Positions 8,411 to 14,874 of a stretch of 19,304 nucleotides of DNA are shown piece by piece. The notes below the pieces were generated by a model. That model was not told the DNA's origin. It worked only from the letters and a program-made list of their open reading frames with translations, and did not search any database. Position numbers and translations under genes: made by a program. Within the stretch, counting starts at the first letter, position 1. Every line of letters starts with the position of its first letter. Source of the DNA: DATEJJ01 sp051986465 (GTDB taxonomy: Bacteria; Actinomycetota; Actinomycetes; Mycobacteriales; Micromonosporaceae); assembly GCA_051986465.1 (NCBI GenBank), contig JBPYFB010000198.1, forward strand, positions 1 to 19,304. Direction: 5' to 3'.

Positions 8411-9177
8411 GCGGCGCCGCCCGGGTACAGGGGAGTGCGCCCGATGCTGAGTCGCAGCGCCCGTACCGTGGCCGCGTCGGGCGCCCGTGCGGACTCGGGC
8501 TTGACGTCGGTGACCGCGAACGGCTCTCGCGGGCCCACCTCGAACGGCCCGTGCTTGGCGAGCAGCGTGGTCTGGTCGAGCAGATCGGCCAGCCCGTGCA
8601 GGCATCGGCGGTCCGCCTTGGTGAACGCGCAGATGACGCACCACCGCCCGGCCGGCACCCCCTCGAAGCGGCACGGTCCCGGCACGTCGAGCACGGCCGA
8701 CACGACCGGCTCGCCCACCGGCCACCGGGCCGGGAAGACGCCCACGAACGTGGTCCGGGCGGCCGCGGCCGGTGGATGGACGACCGCGACGACGGTCGCG
8801 CCGAAGGCCGGCGTGGCCGGCACGGTACGCACGTCGTCGCCGAGCGAACGGCCCAGCCGGCGGTAGTGCGTCGGCGATACGCCGACCGTGGTAGTGAAAC
8901 GGCTGGTGAATGTGCCCACGCTCGTATAGCCCACTCGACAGCTGATGTCGGCGACGCGCAGCGAGGTAGTCATCAGAAGGCGTTTCGCCTCATCGAGTCG
9001 CATCGCCGAAAGGAAACGTCCCGGTGACATTCCGGTCGCCCGACGAAACAAACGGGTAAAGTAATATTTGCTGAACTTCGCCGACCGGGCGAGATCGTCC
9101 ACCGTTATCGGCTCGTCAAGGCGGCCACTCATCGAGAAGATGACCTCTTCGATGGCAGGATCCATGGCGAGTTCCAC
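8287..9177 (-). CDS. AraC/XylS-type transcriptional regulator
   Basis: The reading frame encodes 296 residues from GTG 9177; ATG at 9165 (four codons later, behind GGGGGTGG) is an equally good start. The first roughly 110 residues form the double helix-turn-helix of the AraC family: DLARSAKFSKYYFTRLFRR, then GMSPGRFLSAMRLDEAKRLL, then a second helix-turn-helix ending in VGVSPTHYRRLGR. The DNA-binding domain is thus N-terminal, opposite to classical AraC. The C-terminal part, with PGPCRFEGVPAGRWCVICAF, resembles the beta-sandwich domain I have seen behind such helix-turn-helix regions in actinomycetes; its ligand is unknown. The final 41 residues are encoded antisense to the flavin reductase and look low in order, so the functional protein may effectively end near residue 255. 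The start region uses AT-rich codons (AAA, TAT, TTT, ATA), unlike its neighbours. A role in cluster regulation is inferred from position. Confidence 0.85.
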   Translation of the reverse strand: MELAMDPAIEEVIFSMSGRLDEPITVDDLARSAKFSKYYFTRLFRRATGMSPGRFLSAMRLDEAKRLLMTTSLRVADISCRVGYTSVGTFTSRFTTTVGVSPTHYRRLGRSLGDDVRTVPATPAFGATVVAVVHPPAAAARTTFVGVFPARWPVGEPVVSAVLDVPGPCRFEGVPAGRWCVICAFTKADRRCLHGLADLLDQTTLLAKHGPFEVGPREPFAVTDVKPESARAPDAATVRALRLSIGRTPLYPGGAAQPNWLNPPRWNTNGLSPAPPCGTRSADSSRPTKMLWSPPS

Positions 9178-9281
9178 CCCCGTGGTCTCTTGGCTATGCG
9201 CAGAGGGGTACCGCCGCGTTCGGCGGCGTTGAAATCGCGCGAATATCGGAAGGGCGGTTGGGGGAGGAGGGCCCGAGAATG

Positions 9282-9306
9282 GTCACCCATACAATTATGT
9301 AGTCAC
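9282..9306. promoter_or_regulatory. Candidate operator/promoter: GTCAC direct repeats around an AT-rich palindrome
   Basis: Two GTCAC pentamers (9282-9286 and 9302-9306) are 20 bp apart start to start, about two helical turns. They flank CATACAATTATGTAG, an imperfect palindrome centred on AATT. It stands out as AT-rich in a GC-rich region, about 105 bp upstream of the AraC-type start. It contains TACAAT on the plus strand and TACATAAT on the minus strand, either of which could be a -10 element. Direct repeats at this spacing suit AraC-type binding, but the assignment is inference. Confidence 0.3.
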
Positions 9307-9379
9307 GGCCCTCGATGGAATGCTAGCCCAGTTTCAAGTAGCTGTAAAGGCTGCGACCGGTTCGCGGCGCCCGCGGGTG

Positions 9380-9396
9380 CGGCCCCCGCAAGGGCC
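9380..9396 (-). terminator. Weak hairpin just downstream of the HxlR-type gene
   Basis: CGGCCC and GGGCCG form a 6-bp GC stem around a CGCAA-type loop, starting about 9 nt after the stop codon of the minus-strand HxlR-type gene. No run of T residues follows on the minus strand, so this could be a factor-independent terminator only in the loose actinomycete sense, or simply GC-rich sequence. Confidence 0.25.
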
Positions 9397-9404
9397 GGCG
9401 CACC

Positions 9405-10127
9405 TTATACCTGCGAGGTCGGCCGCGTCGCCGCGCTGCGTTCCGGCGCCGCCCGACGCTGCGGATCGGCGCCGAGCCCCAACAGGAAAAGGCAGCGCGG
9501 CACCGTGGCTGGCGGGCCGGACGCCGTGACCGCACCGCTGAGCAACGCCTCGATGGGGTCCAGGGCACGGGCGCCCAACTCGAAGAACGTCTGCGTATCG
9601 GTGCTGACCCGCAGTGCCGCATCCGATGCCGGGCCGGGCGTAGTGACGATCCCGCCCCGTTCGACGGTGAGGTGGAAGATCTCGCCGTCGATGTCGAACT
9701 CGTAGGTCTCGTCGGCCCGGATCCGCTGCGGGTCCGCCATGGCCTCGACGGCCAGCGCCGCCCAGGCGGGGCGGCGCACGCTCGCCTGGTATTCGCCGGG
9801 CCGATCGGCCATCACCCGCAGGCCGAAGCGGGCCAGCGCCAGTACGGGTTCGCGCAGCCGCTCGCCGAGATCGGCCAGTTCGTAGCCTGCCGTGCGGCGC
9901 TGGGTATCCAGCGGGCGCACGATCGAGGCTTCGGTGAGGTACGCCAGCCGGTCGGCGAGCAGGTTCGTGCCGATGCCCGGCAGGGCGTCCAGCAGTTCGC
10001 GGTACCGCTTCGGCCCGGACAGCAGCTCGCGGACGATCAGCAGGGTCCAGCGCTCGCCGACGATGTCCAGGGCGAACGCCAGGCCGCACTGCTGGTCGTA
10101 CGTGCGTCGTTCGCGCTGATCCTTCAC
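9405..10127 (-). CDS. HxlR-type transcriptional regulator with C-terminal ligand-domain-like region
   Basis: The 240-residue protein starts with a HxlR winged helix-turn-helix at about residues 10-105. The conserved cysteine is C14 in QQCGLAFALDIVGERW, followed by LLIVRELLSGPKRYREL and the recognition segment PGIGTNLLADRLAYLTEASIV. Cysteines at this place sense oxidants or electrophiles in some HxlR members, which would be relevant to a reactive product. The C-terminal half (ADETYEFDIDGEIFHLTVERG and following) resembles an SCP2 sterol-carrier-like domain, as in other long HxlR proteins. I chose GTG 10127 because GGGGAG lies just upstream with 5-nt spacing and the helix-turn-helix starts right after; the frame is open upstream to 10202 but without a site. 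It is transcribed away from the UbiB-like kinase gene. Its target is unknown; regulation of that divergent gene is plausible. Confidence 0.88.
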   Translation of the reverse strand: MKDQRERRTYDQQCGLAFALDIVGERWTLLIVRELLSGPKRYRELLDALPGIGTNLLADRLAYLTEASIVRPLDTQRRTAGYELADLGERLREPVLALARFGLRVMADRPGEYQASVRRPAWAALAVEAMADPQRIRADETYEFDIDGEIFHLTVERGGIVTTPGPASDAALRVSTDTQTFFELGARALDPIEALLSGAVTASGPPATVPRCLFLLGLGADPQRRAAPERSAATRPTSQV

Positions 10128-10175
10128 GGTGGCTCCCCAACGGACCGCACGACGGCGGTGGCCCGGATGGCTGGC

Positions 10176-10193
10176 TTGACTAAGACATAGTAC
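10176..10193. promoter_or_regulatory. Candidate promoter/operator upstream of the HxlR-type gene
   Basis: This AT-rich patch contains TTGACT (10176-10181, plus strand) overlapping a small inverted repeat ACTA-N5-TAGT (10179-10191). Read on the minus strand it offers TACTAT (10186-10191) as a -10-like hexamer about 60 bp upstream of the HxlR-type GTG. It may be an autoregulatory site for that protein. No strong -35 partner is visible. Confidence 0.3.
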
Positions 10194-10364
10194 ATCGCCC
10201 ACCCAGGGATCGCGTCCAGCGCCACGGCGAGCAGTCGTCGCCGTGCCGTGCGGTCAGCGATCCGGACCCTCGGCCATCCTCGCAGACCGGCAACCGCCGG
10301 ACTTCTCCATCCGTGCCCACCTGCGCGCCACCGGCCGGTCCGCGCTTGACCCGCGCGAGAGCCA

Positions 10365-10384
10365 TTGACTTTCATAACACTATG
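10365..10384 (+). promoter_or_regulatory. TTGACT plus CATA-N4-TATG inverted repeat at the kinase start
   Basis: TTGACT (10365-10370) is followed by a perfect inverted repeat CATA-ACAC-TATG (10373-10384), whose last three bases are the proposed ATG of the UbiB-like gene. It echoes the TTGACT-containing patch at 10176. No Shine-Dalgarno sequence precedes this ATG. The site could be an operator covering the start codon. Confidence 0.3.
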
Positions 10385-11671
10385 GGGGATCGGCGCTGGC
10401 GAATATGTTACGGCGCGCTGCGGTTCGCCGCTGTCCTGGCGGCCTGGGCCGTCGTCGGGCCCACGGGCACGACGCTGCGGGAGCTGGCCGCCCGGGTCCG
10501 GGGTCGCGGCGACGACGGCGTCGGACCATTCGCCCGGTCCCTGCCCATGCTCGCGCAGTGGTTGGGGCCGGCGTTCGTGAAGTTCGCCCAACTGGCCAGC
10601 ACCCGCCCCGACGTGCTGCCGCCCTCGTGGTGCCGTGCCATGGCCAGCCTGCGCGAAGACGGACGGCCGCTGCCCGGCCGGTACGTACGCCGCCACCTGG
10701 CCGCGCACGGACTGGGTACCGAGGGCGTCCGGCTCATCGGTGCCGGCAGCGTCGCGTGCGTCTACGCGGTGCCCGAAGCGCCGCACGCCGTGCGGTCGGC
10801 CGACCCCGCTCGCGAGGCGGAGGCGTCACTGGTCGCGGTGAAGGTGCTGCGACCGGGCGTACGGGCCGCCATCGCCCGGGACCTGGAGCTGTTGATGTGG
10901 GGCGTACGGGTGATGGCCCGCCTGCCCCGCCTGCGACACCTACCGCTCGTAGACATGGTGGAGCACATCGCCGGTGCCATCGCGGGTCAGGTGAACCTGG
11001 TACGCGAGAAGGCCAACCTGGACACCCTGCACGCCCGGCTCGATCCGGCGCGGGTGCTCGTACCGGCGCCACGCCCCGGCGGCTCGGTGGACGTGCTCGT
11101 CATGGACTACGTACCGGAGTTCGGCACCCGCGGCCAGCCGGGCGTGTCGAGGGCCGGCCGCGAGCAGGCCGCCCGGTCCCTTGTGGACGCCGTGTTCCGC
11201 ATGCTGTTCGCCGTGGGCGTGGTGCACTGCGACCTGCATCCGGGCAACCTGCGGGTGGCCGCCGACGGTCGGGTGTGCATTGTGGACGCTGGGTTCGTGG
11301 TCAGCACCGACGAGCGGCTGCGACGCCAGTTCTGCGAGTTCTTCCTCGCCCTGAGCCTCGGCAACGGCCCCCGATGTGCCAGTACCATCCTCAACGCCGC
11401 CGTGTCGCCGCCGGCCGCGCTCGACCGTGCCGCCTTCGAAGCCGAGGTGAGCGACATCGTCTACCGCTACACGGGCCTTGCCGCGGCGGACTTCAGCATC
11501 GTGGGCCTGGTCGACGAGTTGTTCGCGCTGCAGCGGCGGTACCGCATGTTCGTCTCCGCCGCGTTCGTGGTGCCGATCCTCGCGCTGCTCGTCATCGAGG
11601 GCACGGTGCGTTCGTGGGACCCGGGGCTCGACTTTCAGGACATCGCCCAGCCGATCATTCTCACCGCTTGA
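10382..11671 (+). CDS. UbiB/ABC1/ADCK-type atypical kinase-like protein
   Basis: This 429-residue protein has the ordered motifs of the UbiB/ABC1 family, atypical protein-kinase-like ATPases linked elsewhere to isoprenoid-quinone or lipid metabolism at membranes. VKFAQLAS (K67, Q70) matches the family KxGQ motif with Ala for Gly. GAGSVACVY (120-128) is the nucleotide loop, VAVK has K154, HCDLHPGN (282-289) is the catalytic loop, and VDAGF (D302) replaces the usual DFG. C-terminal residues near 385-410 (FVSAAFVVPILALLVIEGTV) are hydrophobic and likely membrane-embedded. The protein is shorter than many UbiB members, with only 66 residues before KFAQ. I chose ATG 10382; a GTG at 10313 in the same frame would add 23 residues without a recognisable site. 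It stands alone between the HxlR-type and MFS genes. Its substrate is unknown; a link to enediyne tailoring or membrane redox cofactors is inferred from location only. Confidence 0.85.
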   Translation: MGDRRWRICYGALRFAAVLAAWAVVGPTGTTLRELAARVRGRGDDGVGPFARSLPMLAQWLGPAFVKFAQLASTRPDVLPPSWCRAMASLREDGRPLPGRYVRRHLAAHGLGTEGVRLIGAGSVACVYAVPEAPHAVRSADPAREAEASLVAVKVLRPGVRAAIARDLELLMWGVRVMARLPRLRHLPLVDMVEHIAGAIAGQVNLVREKANLDTLHARLDPARVLVPAPRPGGSVDVLVMDYVPEFGTRGQPGVSRAGREQAARSLVDAVFRMLFAVGVVHCDLHPGNLRVAADGRVCIVDAGFVVSTDERLRRQFCEFFLALSLGNGPRCASTILNAAVSPPAALDRAAFEAEVSDIVYRYTGLAAADFSIVGLVDELFALQRRYRMFVSAAFVVPILALLVIEGTVRSWDPGLDFQDIAQPIILTA

Positions 11672-11820
11672 GCAAGGCGTAGTTATCTGTAGGACGACTC
11701 GCGCGCGAGGCGGGCAGGGGGCGAAGCCATATATCGAGCAGTAAATGCGTACGCCTCGACACCCACTTACGAAACATATAGCATGGTGCGGACTCATCAC
11801 CTCTGGCACATACCGATGGC

Positions 11821-11831
11821 AGGAGGTCTTG
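11821..11831 (+). promoter_or_regulatory. Ribosome-binding site that fixes the MFS start
   Basis: AGGAGG at 11821-11826 followed by 5 nt places translation start at ATG 11832. It overrules the longer in-frame start at 11745, which would add 29 polar residues before the first membrane segment. The 160 bp between the UbiB-like stop and here include an AT-rich stretch (about 11726-11785) that probably contains the operon promoter, but I see no convincing hexamer pair. Confidence 0.8.
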
Positions 11832-13172
11832 ATGGCCGCGCAGAGCGTGGGTACGAAGGCATCGCCCCGGCTGGCACTGTTTCGGCGTCGCGATTTTCGG
11901 CTGTTCTATCTGGCCCGCGTGGCCTCCACCATCGGCGACGGCTTCGCCACCGTCGGCATCGCGTTCGCCGTGCTGGAATCCACCGGCTCACCGACCTCGC
12001 TCGGCCTGGTGCTCTTCGCCCGGGCCTTGCCCTATGTCCTGATCGTCGCGGCCGGCGGCGTGCTCGCCGACCGCCTGCCACGGCGGCTGGTGATGGCCTC
12101 GGCCGACCTGGTATGCGTGGCGACCCAGGGCCTGCTCGCGGTGCTCGTGCTCACCGGCACGGCCCGGCTGTGGCACATGATGGTGCTCTACGCGATCTAC
12201 GGTGCCGCGCAGGCGTTCTACCGCCCGGCCCAGCAGGGTCTCGTGCCGCAGACCGTCGACCAGGAGTCGCTGCCACAGGCCAACAGCCTGCTCGCGATCG
12301 GCTACAGCACCGGGGAGATCGCCGGTCCGGCGCTGGGCGGCCTGGTTGTCGCGGCCACGGCGCCGGGCTGGGGCCTCGCCGCGGACGCGGTCAGCTTCGC
12401 CGTCGGCGCGGTCCTGTTGCTGGCGATGCGGGTACCGGCGAGCCGGGCCGCGGGGCACCGGTCGAGCATCGCCAGCGACTTCGTCGAAGGCTGGGGCGTG
12501 GTACGGGCCCGGTCGTGGCTCAGCGCCGGGATCCTTTACTGGTCGGTGTTCCAGGTGCTCACCTACGGCGGCATACTCGTGCTCGGCCCGTACGTGGCCG
12601 ACCGCCATCTGGGCGGCGCGGCGGCGTGGGGCACGCTGCTGGCCGGTCAGGGTATCGGGCTCGTCATCGGGTCGGCACTGTCACTGCGGTACCAACCCCG
12701 CCGGGTACTGCTGGGCCTGTGGCTCATCATGGCCGGGCTCGTTACCCCGGTCTTCGTGATGCTGGCCCTCTCGGCCCCGGCGCCGCTGGTGTTCGCCGGC
12801 TTCGTCCTCTATGGAGTGTCGCACGCGTACGCATTCGTGCTGTGGACGGCGGCGCTGCAGGTGCACGTCCCGCAGGACGCCCTGTCGAGGGTTGTGGGTA
12901 TCGACGAGATGCTCTCCGGCGCGCTGCGCCCGGTCGGGTTCGCCGCCTTCGGGCCGCTGGCGGCGTGGCTGGGCGTGACGGCGGTCCTGCTCGCCTCGGG
13001 CGGGATCGTGGCGGCCGGCGCGCTGGCGATGCTCGCCATCCCCGGTATTGCCCTGTTGCGCACCGCCGCAGAGCCGGCAGCGAAACCGCCGGAGCCGGTG
13101 CCGGTAGACCCGTTGGCCGAGACCATCGACCCGAGCCCTGCGCCAACGCCGGTATCCGACCGGACCGAGTAG
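11832..13172 (+). CDS. Major facilitator superfamily exporter (MFS_3/EntS-like)
   Basis: The 446-residue protein looks like a 12-segment MFS efflux carrier of the EntS/macrolide-efflux type, a proton-driven exporter in the cytoplasmic membrane. It opens with FRRRDFRLFYLARVASTIGD, the typical entry to TM1. A loop 2-3 motif GVLADRLPRRL has Asp80. The segment FYRPAQQGLVPQTV after TM4 and SLPQANSLLAIGYSTGEIAGP in TM5 are also characteristic of this subfamily. A C-terminal tail of about 35 residues is rich in Pro and acidic residues and probably cytoplasmic. It is first in an operon with two solute-binding proteins and an ATP-grasp ligase; the next start is 10 bp after its stop, with AGGAGG at 13173-13178. 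The context makes it the likely self-resistance exporter for the enediyne. Confidence 0.9.
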   Translation: MAAQSVGTKASPRLALFRRRDFRLFYLARVASTIGDGFATVGIAFAVLESTGSPTSLGLVLFARALPYVLIVAAGGVLADRLPRRLVMASADLVCVATQGLLAVLVLTGTARLWHMMVLYAIYGAAQAFYRPAQQGLVPQTVDQESLPQANSLLAIGYSTGEIAGPALGGLVVAATAPGWGLAADAVSFAVGAVLLLAMRVPASRAAGHRSSIASDFVEGWGVVRARSWLSAGILYWSVFQVLTYGGILVLGPYVADRHLGGAAAWGTLLAGQGIGLVIGSALSLRYQPRRVLLGLWLIMAGLVTPVFVMLALSAPAPLVFAGFVLYGVSHAYAFVLWTAALQVHVPQDALSRVVGIDEMLSGALRPVGFAAFGPLAAWLGVTAVLLASGGIVAAGALAMLAIPGIALLRTAAEPAAKPPEPVPVDPLAETIDPSPAPTPVSDRTE

Positions 13173-13182
13173 AGGAGGACCC

Positions 13183-14874
13183 ATGTCGGACGGGAACCAG
13201 AAGGTCGGCGGCACGCTCCGGCTCGCCGGTAACGGCGATGTCGACCACCTCGACACCGCCAGTGCCAACAACGTCGTCACCCTGGGCCTGCTGCGCGTCT
13301 ACACGCGACAGCTCGTCACCTACCCGACCACCTCGGACGTCCGCCTTGCCGCCACGATCGTGGCCGACCTGGCCGAAGAGGTGCCCACCCTGGCCAACGG
13401 CGGCATCAGCGCGGACGGCCTCACCTACACGCTGCGCATCCGCGAGGGTGCCTGCTGGGACGCGCCGGCCGGCCCCCGCCAGATCACTGCCGCGGACATG
13501 GTCCTGGGTATCAAGCGGTTGTTCAACCCGGTCGCGCGTACCCCCTCGCCGCACTACTTCACCGACACCATCGTCGGCCTGGCCGCCTTTGCCCAGGAAT
13601 TCGCCGAGGTACCCGCCGACGTGCAGTCGATTAAGTCCTATGTGGACTCGACAGACCTCGCGGGAGTACGCGCCGTCGATGAGCGGACGGTCGAGTTCAA
13701 CCTGATCCGCCCGGCGATCGACTTCCTCAACGTGCTCGCCCTCGTCGCGGCGTCGCCGGCTCCCCGCGAATACCTCGACTACCTGCCCGACGGGCCCGAG
13801 TTCCGGCAGAACACCATCTCGTGCGGGCCGTACCGGATCAGCACGTACCTGCCCGGCAAGCGCATCCAGTTCGACCGCAACCCGGCGTGGAGGCAGGACT
13901 CCGACCCGGTACGCCACGCGTACGTGGACGAGGTCGTCGTCGAGGAGGGGCTCACCCAGGAGGAGGCGTACCAGCAGGTCGAGACCGGCGCCGCCGACCT
14001 ACTGTGGGACAGCCCGCCCTCGCCCGGGCAACTGTCCGCGTTGCGCGACTCGGGCGACCCGCGGTTCCACCTCTACCCGCGCGACATCCTCGAGCCGTAC
14101 CTCGTGTTCAACCTGGCGAGCCCCAACGAGGGGCGGGCGACCAGCAACGTACTGGTGCGCCGGGCGATCGCGTACGGCATCGACAAGGTCGCGGTCTCGG
14201 CGTACTGGGCGGCGATTCTCACGCCGACCGACCAGATCATCCCGGCGATCAGCCCGGCCGCACAGGACACCGTGCAGTACCCGACCCCGGGCCACCGCGG
14301 CGACCCGGACCGGGCAAAGGAACTGCTCGCCGAGGCCGGCTACCCCGACGGGCTGGTGCTCAAGCTGGTCGTGCAGAACGTGACGAGCCGGCTCACCTCG
14401 GCCGGCGCCCTGCGCGACAGCCTGGCCCGCGCCGGCATCACGGTCGAGCTGGTACCCATGCCGACGGCCGACTTCTGGGGGTTCCTGGAGCACGCCGACA
14501 ACGCCCGGACCGGTGGCTGGGACCTCGTGCTCCCCGGCTGGGCGCCGGACTGGATCGGCACCAACACCCGCTCCTACATGGCGCCGCTGTTTGACGGGGC
14601 GCCGTACACGGCCGACTCCGCCACCTTCGGCCACAACTACGGGTTCTATCACAACCCGCGCGTCAGCGAGCTGATCGCGGCGGCCAACCGCACCACCGAC
14701 CTGGCCGAGTCGCACCTGCACTACACCGCCGCCGCCGAGCAGATCATGCGCGACGCCGCCGTCGTACCGATCGCCTTCATGAACGGGTTCATCTTCTGCT
14801 CGCACCGGTTGCGGGGAGTCGAGGGCTATCCCGTGGTGCACGCCAACATCCCCGAGGTCTGGATCGATGAGTGA
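13183..14874 (+). CDS. Solute-binding protein (SBP_bac_5, peptide/nickel type) without signal peptide, copy 1
   Basis: This 563-residue protein is a full-length family 5 solute-binding protein (DppA/OppA/NikA type). Landmarks are an N-terminal GGTLRLAGNGDVDHLDTA, NGGISADGLTYTLRIREGACWD, the ITAADMVLGIKRLFNP segment, GPYRISTYLPGKRIQFDRNPAW and a C-terminal GWAPDWIGTNTRS. The mature-type sequence begins at about residue 8, with no hydrophobic signal, lipobox cysteine or Tat motif, so as annotated the protein stays in the cytoplasm. The start is well fixed by AGGAGG at 13173-13178, and an upstream extension would run into the MFS gene. No ABC permease or ATPase gene is nearby. Its ligand is unknown; a role in binding the enediyne or an intermediate is inferred from the company of the MFS exporter. 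It is the most divergent of the three copies in this window. Confidence 0.92.
   Translation: MSDGNQKVGGTLRLAGNGDVDHLDTASANNVVTLGLLRVYTRQLVTYPTTSDVRLAATIVADLAEEVPTLANGGISADGLTYTLRIREGACWDAPAGPRQITAADMVLGIKRLFNPVARTPSPHYFTDTIVGLAAFAQEFAEVPADVQSIKSYVDSTDLAGVRAVDERTVEFNLIRPAIDFLNVLALVAASPAPREYLDYLPDGPEFRQNTISCGPYRISTYLPGKRIQFDRNPAWRQDSDPVRHAYVDEVVVEEGLTQEEAYQQVETGAADLLWDSPPSPGQLSALRDSGDPRFHLYPRDILEPYLVFNLASPNEGRATSNVLVRRAIAYGIDKVAVSAYWAAILTPTDQIIPAISPAAQDTVQYPTPGHRGDPDRAKELLAEAGYPDGLVLKLVVQNVTSRLTSAGALRDSLARAGITVELVPMPTADFWGFLEHADNARTGGWDLVLPGWAPDWIGTNTRSYMAPLFDGAPYTADSATFGHNYGFYHNPRVSELIAAANRTTDLAESHLHYTAAAEQIMRDAAVVPIAFMNGFIFCSHRLRGVEGYPVVHANIPEVWIDE

Noticed and set aside
10128..10202. Longer N-terminus for the HxlR-type regulator
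   Set aside because: GTG 10127 has GGGGAG at ideal spacing and the domain begins right after; the extension also crosses the probable promoter patch.
10313..10381. GTG start adding 23 residues to the UbiB-like protein
   Set aside because: No ribosome-binding site is visible and the added residues show no conserved feature; kept only as an alternative because ATG 10382 also lacks a good site.
11745..11831. Longer N-terminus for the MFS exporter
   Set aside because: AGGAGG at 11821-11826 points to ATG 11832, and the extension is polar and unlike the family.
11783..13705. 640-codon plus-strand frame across the MFS gene into solute-binding copy 1
   Set aside because: It is a shifted frame of two well-supported genes, with Arg/Gly-rich composition and no domain.
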